From Deltaproteobacteria bacterium (GTDB taxonomy: Bacteria; Desulfobacterota; Deferrisomatia; Deferrisomatales; Deferrisomataceae), in NCBI GenBank assembly GCA_013152215.1, contig JAADGT010000104.1, positions 1 through 23,737 on the forward strand: a stretch of DNA of 23,737 bases. The letters are read 5' to 3'. The notes beneath the pieces were generated by a model. It was not told where the DNA came from. It saw only the letters and a list, made by a program, of their open reading frames with translations, and did no database searches. The number at the start of each line of letters is the position of its first letter. Position 1 is the stretch's first letter. Of the stretch, positions 1 through 6,001 are shown in pieces. The translations under genes were made by a program, and so were the position numbers.

Positions 1-51
1 GCGTGAGGGCACGCGCCGCGGCCGCTCCCCTGGCGCCGGGCGGCCCAGGCT

Positions 52-131
52 GCTCGGCCGTCGCGCTTCGTCGGAGCCCCCAGCCCCACCGACGCAATCT
101 GCAACCGTTTTTGTGAAACGGAACACTAGCT
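52..131 (-). repeat. Dispersed palindrome-type repeat, single arm
   Basis: Read on the minus strand, this stretch begins GCTAGTGTTCCGTTTC and matches, with few mismatches over about 80 bases, the left arm of the long palindrome at 1832-2018, including the shared GGGGGCTCCGACGAAGCG block. It lies just past the stop codon of the 54-aa gene, as the other copy lies at a stop codon. The far end runs toward the window edge, so a second arm cannot be judged. The remaining bases 1-51 and 132-147 hold no gene that I can see; 131-150 carries the tail motif TTGAATGCAACTCGCTATCA shared with the element at 16919-17157. Confidence 0.7.
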
Positions 132-147
132 TGAATGCAACTCGCTA

Positions 148-312
148 TCAGTCCATGCCCATCTCCCGCTCCAGGGCCTGGATCTCGGCCTCGAGCCTGC
201 GGCGCTCGTCGTCCGTGAGCGCGGGGTCCTCGAGACGGCGCTTGAGCCCCAGGAGCCGCATCTCCTGGCGGTAGTCGCTGCAGGTGTAGGTGCGCTGGGG
301 CGACGGTTTCAC
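148..312 (-). CDS. Conserved-looking 54-aa small protein
   Basis: This is a 54-residue protein starting at a GTG seven bases after the stop of the upstream redoxin gene. The start is chosen because GAGGT, overlapping that stop, sits at ribosome-binding distance. It begins VKPSPQRTYTCSDYRQEM, has one cysteine (Cys11), and continues as a charged helix rich in Leu, Arg and Glu, ending in EREMGMD. No signal peptide or membrane segment is visible, so it is probably cytoplasmic. The helical LTDDERRRLEAEI stretch looks coiled-coil-like. I do not recognise a named family; the composition and tight coupling to the redoxin gene argue that it is a real gene. Its stop codon falls inside the repeat motif GACTGATAGCGAGTTG, the same motif that ends the DUF5666 gene near 17154. 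Confidence 0.65.
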   Translation of the reverse strand: MKPSPQRTYTCSDYRQEMRLLGLKRRLEDPALTDDERRRLEAEIQALEREMGMD

Positions 313-319
313 GCTGACC

Positions 320-844
320 TCACAGGGGTTCCTGAAGCAGCTGGTCCACGGCCCGGGCCACCTCTGGCGCCTCCCAGTCGAACGGCCCGATCACCGAGTG
401 CCGGATCACCCCTTTCTTGTCGATCAGATGGGTCTCGGGCACCCCGGTGGCCCGGTACAGGCCGTACACCAGCTTGTCCCGGTCCATGAGCACCGGGAAC
501 GCCACGGCCTGGCGCATCCCCATGGCCCGGACCGCGGCCGGGTCCCGGTCCTCCGACACGGCGAGGATCTCCACCCCTTTGGCCCTGTACCGCCGGTAGA
601 ACCGCACCATGGAGGGGATCTCCTCCCGGCACGGAGGGCACCAGGTGGCCCACAGGTTCACGAACACCACCTTGCCCCTCAGATCCGACAGCCGCCAGGT
701 CGTCCCGTCGAGCCCGACGAGCTCGAAGTCGGGGGCTGGCCGCCCCACCTCGGCCTTGGCCGGGGCCTTCTCTCCGGAACATCCCATTCCCGCCGCCAGG
801 GGCAAGACCACGAGCCCCCACAGAAACACCCGCAACCCGCGCAT
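320..844 (-). CDS. TlpA/ResA-family thiol-disulfide redoxin, lipoprotein
   Basis: This is a 174-aa periplasm-facing thioredoxin-fold protein. The N-terminus is a signal sequence ending LAAGMGC, a somewhat atypical lipobox with Cys22. The redoxin domain begins near residue 33 with the AhpC/TSA-like GRPAPDFEL. The active site WATWCPPC is at residues 65-72 (Cys69, Cys72) and the cis-Pro is Pro136 in GVPETH. These are hallmarks of TlpA, ResA and CcmG proteins, which reduce apocytochrome cysteines before heme ligation, although other periplasmic reductant roles are possible. I chose the ATG at 842-844, or the GTG one codon upstream, because GGAG lies about 7-10 bases ahead and the signal peptide starts there; the open frame continues upstream only through repeat DNA. 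The 54-aa gene follows after seven bases. No CcmG is encoded next to the ccm genes, so this protein is a candidate for that role. Confidence 0.9.
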   Translation of the reverse strand: MRGLRVFLWGLVVLPLAAGMGCSGEKAPAKAEVGRPAPDFELVGLDGTTWRLSDLRGKVVFVNLWATWCPPCREEIPSMVRFYRRYRAKGVEILAVSEDRDPAAVRAMGMRQAVAFPVLMDRDKLVYGLYRATGVPETHLIDKKGVIRHSVIGPFDWEAPEVARAVDQLLQEPL

Positions 845-859
845 CACGGTGACACTCCG

Positions 860-1190
860 CTCATACCAAGTCGCATTCAAAGCCGTTGGCCCCTGCACAG
901 AGGGGCAAGGGACCTGTCGGAGAGCCGGGCGCGGCCGTATCAGGGGCCAGACTTCAGAGGACAGTAGACAGGAGAACTGCCGGAGCGGTTTTCCCCTGTC
1001 TTCTGTCCACCGACTCCTGATTCCTGAAATGCAGGTTCCTTGCCCCGCCACCGAGGGCTATCGGTTTCGGTATCAGCCCTCCGGAATCCGCCAGCGGGGT
1101 ATCCTACGCGAGAGCCCGGCGGCGGGTCCAGGGCCGGGGCCTCCCGCCCCGCCGAGGAAACGCGCCTGTGTTGTCGCCGGTTCAGAGAAG
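860..1190. repeat. Dispersed long-hairpin repeat, copy 1
   Basis: This intergenic element starts with CTCATACCAAGTCGCATTC, the same terminus as the copy at 16919. Outer inverted arms are GGGGCAAGGGACCTG at 902-916 and CAGGTTCCTTGCCCC at 1032-1046. Inner imperfect arms lie near 950-972 and 998-1027 and share the GGACAG/CTGTCC core. A tail resembling GAGGAAACGCGCCTGTGTTG (about 1153-1172) recurs in copies 2 and 3. Related copies lie at 4112-4320, 9641-9773, 16919-17157 and 19153-19284. It contains no credible coding sequence. It fills nearly the whole gap between the TlpA-like gene and the promoter of the next plus-strand gene. Confidence 0.8.
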
Positions 1191-1198
1191 CCCTCGAA

Positions 1199-1226
1199 TT
1201 GCCCCAAGGACGAAATCGGGTATAGT
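1199..1226 (+). promoter_or_regulatory. Possible sigma70-type promoter
   Basis: TTGCCC at 1199-1204 and TATAGT at 1221-1226 are separated by 16 bases. They would drive the lipoprotein gene that starts at 1306. The leader contains a perfect GC hairpin, GGCCCGCG/CGCGGGCC, at 1237-1254, followed by CTTTCGG. This hairpin could act as a weak attenuator or stabilise the mRNA. The hexamers are good for such a GC-rich genome, but the spacing is slightly short. Confidence 0.45.
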
Positions 1227-1305
1227 TGCCGGACACGGCCCGCGCTCGCGGGCCCTTTCGGAACCTGGGACCGGGACCGGTCCCTTCCCTGACAGGAGAC
1301 GATCC

Positions 1306-1836
1306 ATGAGAAGCCGATTCATCGCGGCAGCGGTCCTGATCCCCCTGGCCCTCGGAGCGTGCGCCACCGGCGGCCAGAACCGACGCTCCGGCACGGCGCA
1401 CATGCGCATCGAGGACTCGGTCGCGAGCAACATCCCCCTCGACTGGTACACACTAGAGGACGCCGTGCGGCTGGCCCGGGAGCAGAAGAAGCCCATCATC
1501 GTGGACTTCTACTTCCCGGAGGGGTGCAGCCGGTGCGAGGGCCTGGCCACCAAGATGTACACCGATCCCGAGGTGGCCGACATCATCAAGAACAAGTTCC
1601 TCCTGGTGCGCATCAACCTGAACGAGAACATGACCAAGGAGGAGATCGCCCTGGGCAGGAGGTTCGACTACAACTACAACTGCCTGATGATCTTCCTGGA
1701 CTACCGGGGCGAGGTGATCCAGGACCTCTCCGGAAACCGGATGTGCTTCCCGGACTACATCGACCCCGCCTGGATGAAGAAGTACCTGGCCCGAGCCTTG
1801 GAGGCCAACGCCGAGGCGGTCAAGGAAGGGGGCTAG
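1306..1836 (+). CDS. Lipoprotein thioredoxin-like protein with CSRC motif
   Basis: This is a 176-aa exported lipoprotein. The signal peptide ends in LALGAC, a good lipobox with Cys19. The fold resembles the thioredoxin-like DUF255/Thioredoxin_7 group: a helix EDAVRLAREQKKP, then the strand IIVDFYF, then the dithiol EGCSRCEGL (Cys74, Cys77). The usual cis-Pro just before the FLD strand is absent; the aligned position reads NYNCLMIFLD, with Cys126 there. Another Cys is at 147. Loss of the cis-Pro may alter substrate binding, or the extra Cys may bind a metal or form a mixed disulfide. The start is the ATG at 1306 with AGGAG about eight bases upstream; the frame is open further upstream only through repeat and leader DNA. 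It is transcribed alone, and its TAG stop sits in the end of a long palindrome. Its precise substrate is unknown. Confidence 0.85.
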   Translation: MRSRFIAAAVLIPLALGACATGGQNRRSGTAHMRIEDSVASNIPLDWYTLEDAVRLAREQKKPIIVDFYFPEGCSRCEGLATKMYTDPEVADIIKNKFLLVRINLNENMTKEEIALGRRFDYNYNCLMIFLDYRGEVIQDLSGNRMCFPDYIDPAWMKKYLARALEANAEAVKEGG

Positions 1837-2018
1837 TGTTCCGTTTCGCAAAAACGTATGCGGATTGCGTGGGTGGGGCCGGGGGCTCCGACGAAGCGCG
1901 ACGGCCGAGCGGACCGCGCCGGGGCGGCCCCTGCGAGGCCGTTCAGCGAAGGAGGGGCCCCCAGCCCCACCCCCTGGGAAAACCACGAGATTTCGGAAAC
2001 GCTACACGAGGGGGGCTA
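1832..2018. repeat. Long imperfect palindrome between convergent genes
   Basis: The left arm (about 1832-1908) and right arm (about 1940-2010) are imperfect inverted repeats of roughly 70-75 bases. Both contain a GTTTC segment, a GTGGGG-C-GGGGGC block, and an ACGGCC block next to the centre. A related single arm occurs at 52-131. The TAG stop of the plus-strand lipoprotein gene (1834-1836) and the TAG stop of the minus-strand cytochrome gene (2016-2018) both lie in GGCTAGTG sequences at the two ends. The structure could work as a bidirectional terminator, though no T-run follows the stem. Confidence 0.75.
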
Positions 2019-3119
2019 GTGGTCTAGCTCCACCGGCTTGCCCCAGGACTCCACCGTGCGGCGGGCCCACTCCGGCCCCTTGTCGGCGTGGCACTTGACG
2101 CAGGCCTTCTCGATCTGGGGGTCGTAGCACTTCTCCTTGTGCACGAGGAAGTAGCCGTACGAGTGGATGTCCTGGGTGCCCGGGTTCATGATCTCCTTCG
2201 TCTGCTGCACGTGGCAGTCGAAGCACATGAGCCGGACCTCATCCGGATGGCGGGTGTGCGCGGCGTATTTCTTCTTGAACCCGTGGCAACCGAAGCAGAA
2301 CTCCAGCATCGAGTCCACCTTCTCCTCGTCCCGCTCCTCGGCCACGCCGGGAATCCCGCACACGTCGCACTTGAGCTGGGCCCCTTCCTCGCGCTTCTTC
2401 TTCCATTTCGCGAACATCCGCAGGACCGCCTGGGTGTTCGTCTCGTCGGGCTCCTTGCCGTTGGGCACGTAGTGCTCGCCCAAATCGTCGCCGGGCGTGA
2501 AGCCGACGGGGAAGTAGTACGTCTTGGACGGGTCGGTTCCCCGTACGTGGCAGGCCGCGCAGATCATGTCCCGCCGTTCGTCCGAGAGCTTCTTCGGGTT
2601 CACGATCGGTCCGCCCCCCTCGGCCTCCGCGTGGGCCCGGCCGGGACCGTGACACGCCTCGCATCCGATCCGGGGCTCCACCGCCTCCCCCCGGGCCGGG
2701 TCGAACCCGGTCACGTGGCACCCCTTGCAGTACTTTCCGTACGGCATCTTCCGCCACGACCACACGTTGTACGCCTGCCACTTCTGGGACTGCACGCTCC
2801 ACAGCTTGGGCAGCACGTAGTAGTCGTCGCCGATCTTCTTCATGTATCGCTGCTGCCAGTGCCCACCGATGGTGAACTCCACGTCCTCGAGCGTGAACCC
2901 CAGGTTCGGCACGGAGAAGTCCCCGAGAACCGCCTCGGGGTTCTTCTTGGCGTCCTGGACCACGGTGGCGTGGAAGGTCTTGCTCCACCCTTGATACTTG
3001 TCCGGGTGGCACTGCCGGCACCGCTCGCTGCCCACGTACATGGCCGGGTCCAACACCGCGGCGCCAGCCACCGCCCCCAACCAGACGAACACCCCTAACG
3101 AAAGAAACGCCCCCTTCAC
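2016..3119 (-). CDS. Multiheme cytochrome c (c554-like), seven CxxCH
   Basis: This is a 367-aa periplasmic c-type cytochrome. The GTG start at 3117-3119 follows AGGAGGT at a 6-base spacing, and the next residues form a signal peptide (VKGAFLSLGVFVWLG...). Seven complete heme motifs are visible: C34RQCH, C131KGCH, C153EACH, C187AACH, C275FGCH, C299FDCH and C340VKCH. An eighth site, C251DVCG, has the paired cysteines but Gly where the proximal His belongs. The first motif lies in MYVGSERCRQCHPDKY..W, as in the cytochrome c554/c-prime family. Long spacing between hemes 1 and 2 is filled with an aromatic-rich segment. Likely role: periplasmic or outer-membrane-associated electron transfer in anaerobic respiration; the acceptor cannot be told from sequence. 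It lies 25 bases downstream of the DsbC-like gene, probably in one operon, and would be a client of the Ccm system encoded further on. Confidence 0.92.
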   Translation of the reverse strand: MKGAFLSLGVFVWLGAVAGAAVLDPAMYVGSERCRQCHPDKYQGWSKTFHATVVQDAKKNPEAVLGDFSVPNLGFTLEDVEFTIGGHWQQRYMKKIGDDYYVLPKLWSVQSQKWQAYNVWSWRKMPYGKYCKGCHVTGFDPARGEAVEPRIGCEACHGPGRAHAEAEGGGPIVNPKKLSDERRDMICAACHVRGTDPSKTYYFPVGFTPGDDLGEHYVPNGKEPDETNTQAVLRMFAKWKKKREEGAQLKCDVCGIPGVAEERDEEKVDSMLEFCFGCHGFKKKYAAHTRHPDEVRLMCFDCHVQQTKEIMNPGTQDIHSYGYFLVHKEKCYDPQIEKACVKCHADKGPEWARRTVESWGKPVELDH

Positions 3120-3144
3120 GGCCGCACCTCCTGGCGTGGGGAAC

Positions 3145-3966
3145 TCAACGGGAAACCGCCCGCGGGGGCCCGGCCCGGGACTCCTTGCGGGGAGGGGCCG
3201 CACCCTCGTCCAACAACAACAGGATCTTGTCGGCGGACTTGGCCCCGGGGATCACCCGGCCGTCCGGAAACACCAGCGTGGGCGTGGAGCGCACCCCAAT
3301 GCTCCGTCCGAGCTCCAGATTTTTCTCGATCTGGTCGGTCTCGCAGCCGGGCGGCGGAAGCTCCTTGCCCTCCATCGCCCGGTCCAGCAGATCCAGGGAC
3401 CGCGTGCACACGATGGTCTTCGCCTTCTCGCGGCTCGTCTTTTTGATCGGAAACATCTTCACGTAAAAGGCCACCCCGGGCCGTCGCTCCACGGCCTTCC
3501 GGAGCTCGGGGTGCAGCTTCCGGCAGTACGGGCAGTCCGGGTCGGTGAACACGACGATCTTCTTTTCGGCCGCCGGGTCCCCGATCACAAGGGCGTCGTC
3601 CAAGGGAATCCGCGAGGGGTCGATCCGGTTCAGCTCGATCATCCTTCGCCGCGTCAGGTTTTCACGGGTCGCCACCTCCAGCACGTTGCCCGTGATCACG
3701 TACCGCTTGGAGAAGTCGATGTACACGGGCCCCCGCCGTCCCCTCTGATCCTCCACGTCCACCACCCACAACCCGGGAACGTCGCTGAACTCCACCGAGA
3801 GCACCTCGTGCACCAGCCCCTTCAGAATGTTCTCGGCCTCGTTCTTGGAGAGGCTGTGGCACGACCGGCAGTCGCCGGCCCCGCACCCGTCCTGCACGAA
3901 TGCCGAAGCCGGGGCTGCAACCCCGGCTGCCAGCACGACGAGAGCAAGAAACCTGGTCGATCGCAT
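3145..3966 (-). CDS. DsbC-like disulfide isomerase with N-terminal CxxCH
   Basis: This is a 273-aa exported protein. The signal peptide ends ASA near residue 22. It is followed directly by DGCGAGDCRSCHSLS, containing a heme-c-type CxxCH at Cys33-His37 plus Cys28. Residues 55-130 resemble the DsbC/DsbG N-terminal dimerisation region (VLSVEFSDVPGLWVV..). The thioredoxin domain has the active site FTDPDCPYC at 141-148, a second cysteine pair further on (TIVCTRS and PPGCETD) as in DsbC, and the cis-Pro in RSTPTLVFPDG. Family role: isomerising or reducing periplasmic disulfides. The start ATG has GGAG a few bases upstream. The cytochrome gene follows closely, so its job may be to keep multiheme apocytochrome thiols usable. 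Whether the CxxCH actually carries heme is inference; it may instead be a redox dithiol. Confidence 0.9.
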   Translation of the reverse strand: MRSTRFLALVVLAAGVAAPASAFVQDGCGAGDCRSCHSLSKNEAENILKGLVHEVLSVEFSDVPGLWVVDVEDQRGRRGPVYIDFSKRYVITGNVLEVATRENLTRRRMIELNRIDPSRIPLDDALVIGDPAAEKKIVVFTDPDCPYCRKLHPELRKAVERRPGVAFYVKMFPIKKTSREKAKTIVCTRSLDLLDRAMEGKELPPPGCETDQIEKNLELGRSIGVRSTPTLVFPDGRVIPGAKSADKILLLLDEGAAPPRKESRAGPPRAVSR

Positions 3967-4030
3967 CTCAACTCCTTCTTCGTCCGATTCCGGCAGCAGG
4001 CACCGCCACCCCGACCTCGGACGCCGATTC

Positions 4031-4045
4031 GCAAGTTGTCAGCCC
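4031..4045 (-). promoter_or_regulatory. Weak sigma54-like site upstream of dsbC-like gene
   Basis: On the minus strand GGGCTGACAACTTGC has the invariant GG and a good TTGC, with exactly ten bases between GG and GC. The -24 half is otherwise poor (GGCTGA rather than GGCACG). It lies about 65 bases upstream of the dsbC-like start codon. If real, it would place this operon under the same type of control as ccmE. I rate it well below the site at 8994. Confidence 0.25.
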
Positions 4046-4111
4046 GACACCCCCCCGCACCCCGGCAATGCCATTTATGAACCCGACGGATAAGCAGGCG
4101 CTCCCGGCCGG

Positions 4112-4320
4112 TCAAAGCTCGGGGGGCATGGGGTCTGCCGGAGAGCCGGGCGCGGCCGTATCAGGGGCCAGAAATCAGACAACAGTGGACAGAGAGGGAG
4201 TACCCTGGGAATCGGGGGCATTTTTCAGAATACCTGTCCTCTGTCCGCTGAAATCTGTCTCCTGAAACCCTTGCCCCGCCCCCCGAGGTGACGCGCCTAT
4301 TTTGCCGCCGGGTTAAGAGG
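4112..4320. repeat. Dispersed long-hairpin repeat, copy 2
   Basis: This copy shares with copy 1 the block CCGGAGAGCCGGGCGCGGCC, the GACAGTGGACAG/CTGTCCGCTG inner arms, the CCTTGCCCCGCC right arm and the tail ending ATTTTGCCGCCGGGTTA. It fills the gap between the dsbC-like gene upstream region and the end of the 73-aa membrane protein gene. The rest of 3967-4111 holds no recognisable gene, only the presumed leader and promoter region of the dsbC-like operon. Confidence 0.8.
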
Positions 4321-4382
4321 CAATAGCGGGAACCGAGCTCTGCTGCCCTCTCCGGGGGTCACCCGACCCCTATGCAGCTCAG

Positions 4383-4604
4383 TCAGAGGAGCTGGCCGTT
4401 GAACAGGGTCTCACCCCACTCCCCCCGCGCCACCCCCAAGTAGAGGCTGGTCGCCACCAGCACGAGCCCCAGCACCCACATCAACCGGGGCCACCGGGGC
4501 TTCCACCAGCCGGTGCCGACCGTCACCAGCAGCACGATGGCCGCGAGCAGGGGCACGAAGGTCCACGTGGCGGCCAACTCCCAAAACTCCAGCCAGTTCT
4601 CCAT
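4383..4604 (-). CDS. Small two-helix membrane protein
   Basis: This is a 73-aa protein with a strong start: ATG preceded by AGGAGG at a spacing of about seven bases. It has two hydrophobic segments, roughly residues 13-31 (TFVPLLAAIVLLVTVGTGW) and 40-58 (LMWVLGLVLVATSLYLGVA), separated by a Trp/Pro/Arg-rich loop. No cysteine or histidine is present, so it is unlikely to bind heme or carry thiols. I do not recognise the family. It lies 29 bases downstream of the second TlpA-like gene and probably shares its transcript, so an accessory or anchoring role for that redoxin is possible but unproven. Confidence 0.7.
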   Translation of the reverse strand: MENWLEFWELAATWTFVPLLAAIVLLVTVGTGWWKPRWPRLMWVLGLVLVATSLYLGVARGEWGETLFNGQLL

Positions 4605-4633
4605 TGCCTATCCTCCTGATCGGGCCACGCCGG

Positions 4634-5215
4634 TCACTCGGCCAGCCCCAGGGCCTTGCGCACCTGGGCCTCGATCTCCTTCTCGTCGCCGGGAGAGTAT
4701 CCCACATGGTAATACAGGACCTTGCCGTCCCGGTCGATCACCACGGTCGTGGGCAGCACGCTCACCCCGTAGCGTCCGCCCGCCTCCCGCCGCTTGTCGA
4801 TCACGATCGGAAATGTGATCTCGTACTTGAGCCCCCGCACGAACCGCCGGACCCGCTTGGCCCCGAAGCTGTCCAGGTTCACACTGACGGCCACGAGCCC
4901 CTGGTCCTTGTACCGCTCGTAGATATCCAACAGAGTCGGCATCTCCTTGAGGCACGCCACGCAGTAGATCGACCAGAAGTCGAGCAGGATCGGGTTCTTG
5001 CCCAGGTAGGTCCCCAGGTCGAAGGTGCCTCCCCGCAGCAGGGGTGCCGCGAACCGGGGGGCCTCGCTTCCGGGTTGCGGCCGCTTGGACACCCCGAACA
5101 ACGCCCACGAGGGCTCGGCGAGCAGCAAGCACACCAGAGCGACCAGGATCCGCCACCCCGTCCCGCGGGGCAAGAGCCCATTGGAACGACCGACTCCGTC
5201 CCTAGTTTCCCGCAT
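4634..5215 (-). CDS. TlpA/ResA-like redoxin with CVAC active site
   Basis: This is a 193-aa exported thioredoxin-fold protein. A signal anchor lies at residues 21-39 (WRILVALVCLLLAEPSWA) after a basic, Gly-rich start. The AhpC/TSA-like GSEAPRFAAP begins the domain. The active site is FWSIYCVAC with Cys85 and Cys88, a CVAC variant instead of the usual CxPC. Pro155 in VLPTTVVID is the cis-Pro. Lack of Pro in the CxxC may shift the redox potential. I chose the ATG at 5213-5215 because GGAG lies five bases upstream; the open frame extends further without a matching start signal. The family reduces cytochrome c or other envelope disulfides. It sits between a small exported CxxCHC protein and a small membrane protein, a likely three-gene operon. 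The 213-base gap to the upstream gene (5216-5428) shows no gene or known RNA that I can identify. Confidence 0.88.
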   Translation of the reverse strand: MRETRDGVGRSNGLLPRGTGWRILVALVCLLLAEPSWALFGVSKRPQPGSEAPRFAAPLLRGGTFDLGTYLGKNPILLDFWSIYCVACLKEMPTLLDIYERYKDQGLVAVSVNLDSFGAKRVRRFVRGLKYEITFPIVIDKRREAGGRYGVSVLPTTVVIDRDGKVLYYHVGYSPGDEKEIEAQVRKALGLAE

Positions 5216-5428
5216 ATGATCTCCGCATTTGTGGTTCCGCATTCCCACGATCCTGTAGTCCGCTCGGGCCGACCCGTCGCTGAACGTCCATGGAGAGGGG
5301 CTCCCACCAGCGGCGCAGAGGCGGCCGGATCCCGGCCCCGAGCATTTCTGCCGACGTCCGGAAGAACCATGCACCCCGCGTGCCCGTGCCCCCGGTGGGA
5401 AAGGCACGCTCCATGCAAGCCCTGGGGT

Positions 5429-5770
5429 TCAGACGACGATGGGGATGGGAGAGGGGACGTCTCCGACCCCGGTGTCCGGCAGGGGCGAATCGGCTGAACG
5501 GGGCAGGAGCCTCAGGTCCAGGGGCGCGGCCGCGCCCGGATCGGGCAGGGGCAGGGAGGCGTAGCAGTGGCAAACCAGGCAGGCGGCAGGGCCGTCCGGG
5601 GCCAAAGGTTCCCCGGTCGCACCAGAGGCGGCGGCGAAAACCGTCGCAGACGGGCTGCCCCCATCGGCCGCCCGAACCGGGCCCTCCAGGACCGCAGCCC
5701 CGTGCAGCAGGAGGATCCCTGCCAGGACCCATGCGATCCAGACCCACCGTGTCGCAACGGTTCTCGTCAC
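5429..5770 (-). CDS. Small exported protein with CxxCHC motif
   Basis: This is a 113-aa protein starting at GTG, with GGAGG about six bases upstream and a good promoter just ahead. An N-terminal hydrophobic segment (residues 9-28) looks like a signal peptide, ending near VRAADG. The mature part is low-complexity, rich in Ala, Pro and Gly, with one conspicuous motif, ACLVCHCY (Cys64, Cys67, His68, Cys69). This could be a single heme c site or a metal site; CxxCHC is unusual for either. The C-terminus is Pro-rich and ends in a hydrophobic PIPIVV. I do not recognise the family, though the layout recalls small exported metal-binding proteins. It would be first gene of the operon with the second TlpA-like redoxin. 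Confidence 0.6.
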   Translation of the reverse strand: MTRTVATRWVWIAWVLAGILLLHGAAVLEGPVRAADGGSPSATVFAAASGATGEPLAPDGPAACLVCHCYASLPLPDPGAAAPLDLRLLPRSADSPLPDTGVGDVPSPIPIVV

Positions 5771-5802
5771 CTCGGCCCTCCGCAGGGTGATGGGACTGCG
5801 CT

Positions 5803-5831
5803 ACCGTAGGGAACCCAATCATGGCTGTCAA
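5803..5831 (-). promoter_or_regulatory. sigma70 promoter for the CxxCHC-tlpA operon
   Basis: On the minus strand a perfect TTGACA (5826-5831) is followed by a 17-base spacer and TACGGT (5803-5808). Transcription would start near 5796, about 25 bases before the GTG at 5768-5770. The intergenic region (5771-6001) also separates this operon from the divergent kinase gene. Confidence 0.7.
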
Positions 5832-6001
5832 GTACCCCGAGTTCCGCGCACTCCCCGGGCGCCGGGCGCCGCACCGGCTCCGCCATGGCCCCCGCGAATG
5901 CGGCGTTGGCCTGGGAGCCTGGCGGGGATGACATCCCCCCCGGCCCCCGGTAGCATGACACGCGACCGAGATCCTTACGCCCCGAAAAGGAGTGCCGGCC
6001 G

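Noticed and set aside
2088..3098. Plus-strand open frame of 336 codons opposite the multiheme cytochrome
   Set aside because: Antisense shadow without start signal or domain.
5216..5428. Possible cobalamin or c-di-GMP riboswitch upstream of the second tlpA-like gene
   Set aside because: I looked for the conserved cores of these riboswitch classes and found none; only a short GGCCGGGATCCGGCC hairpin is present.
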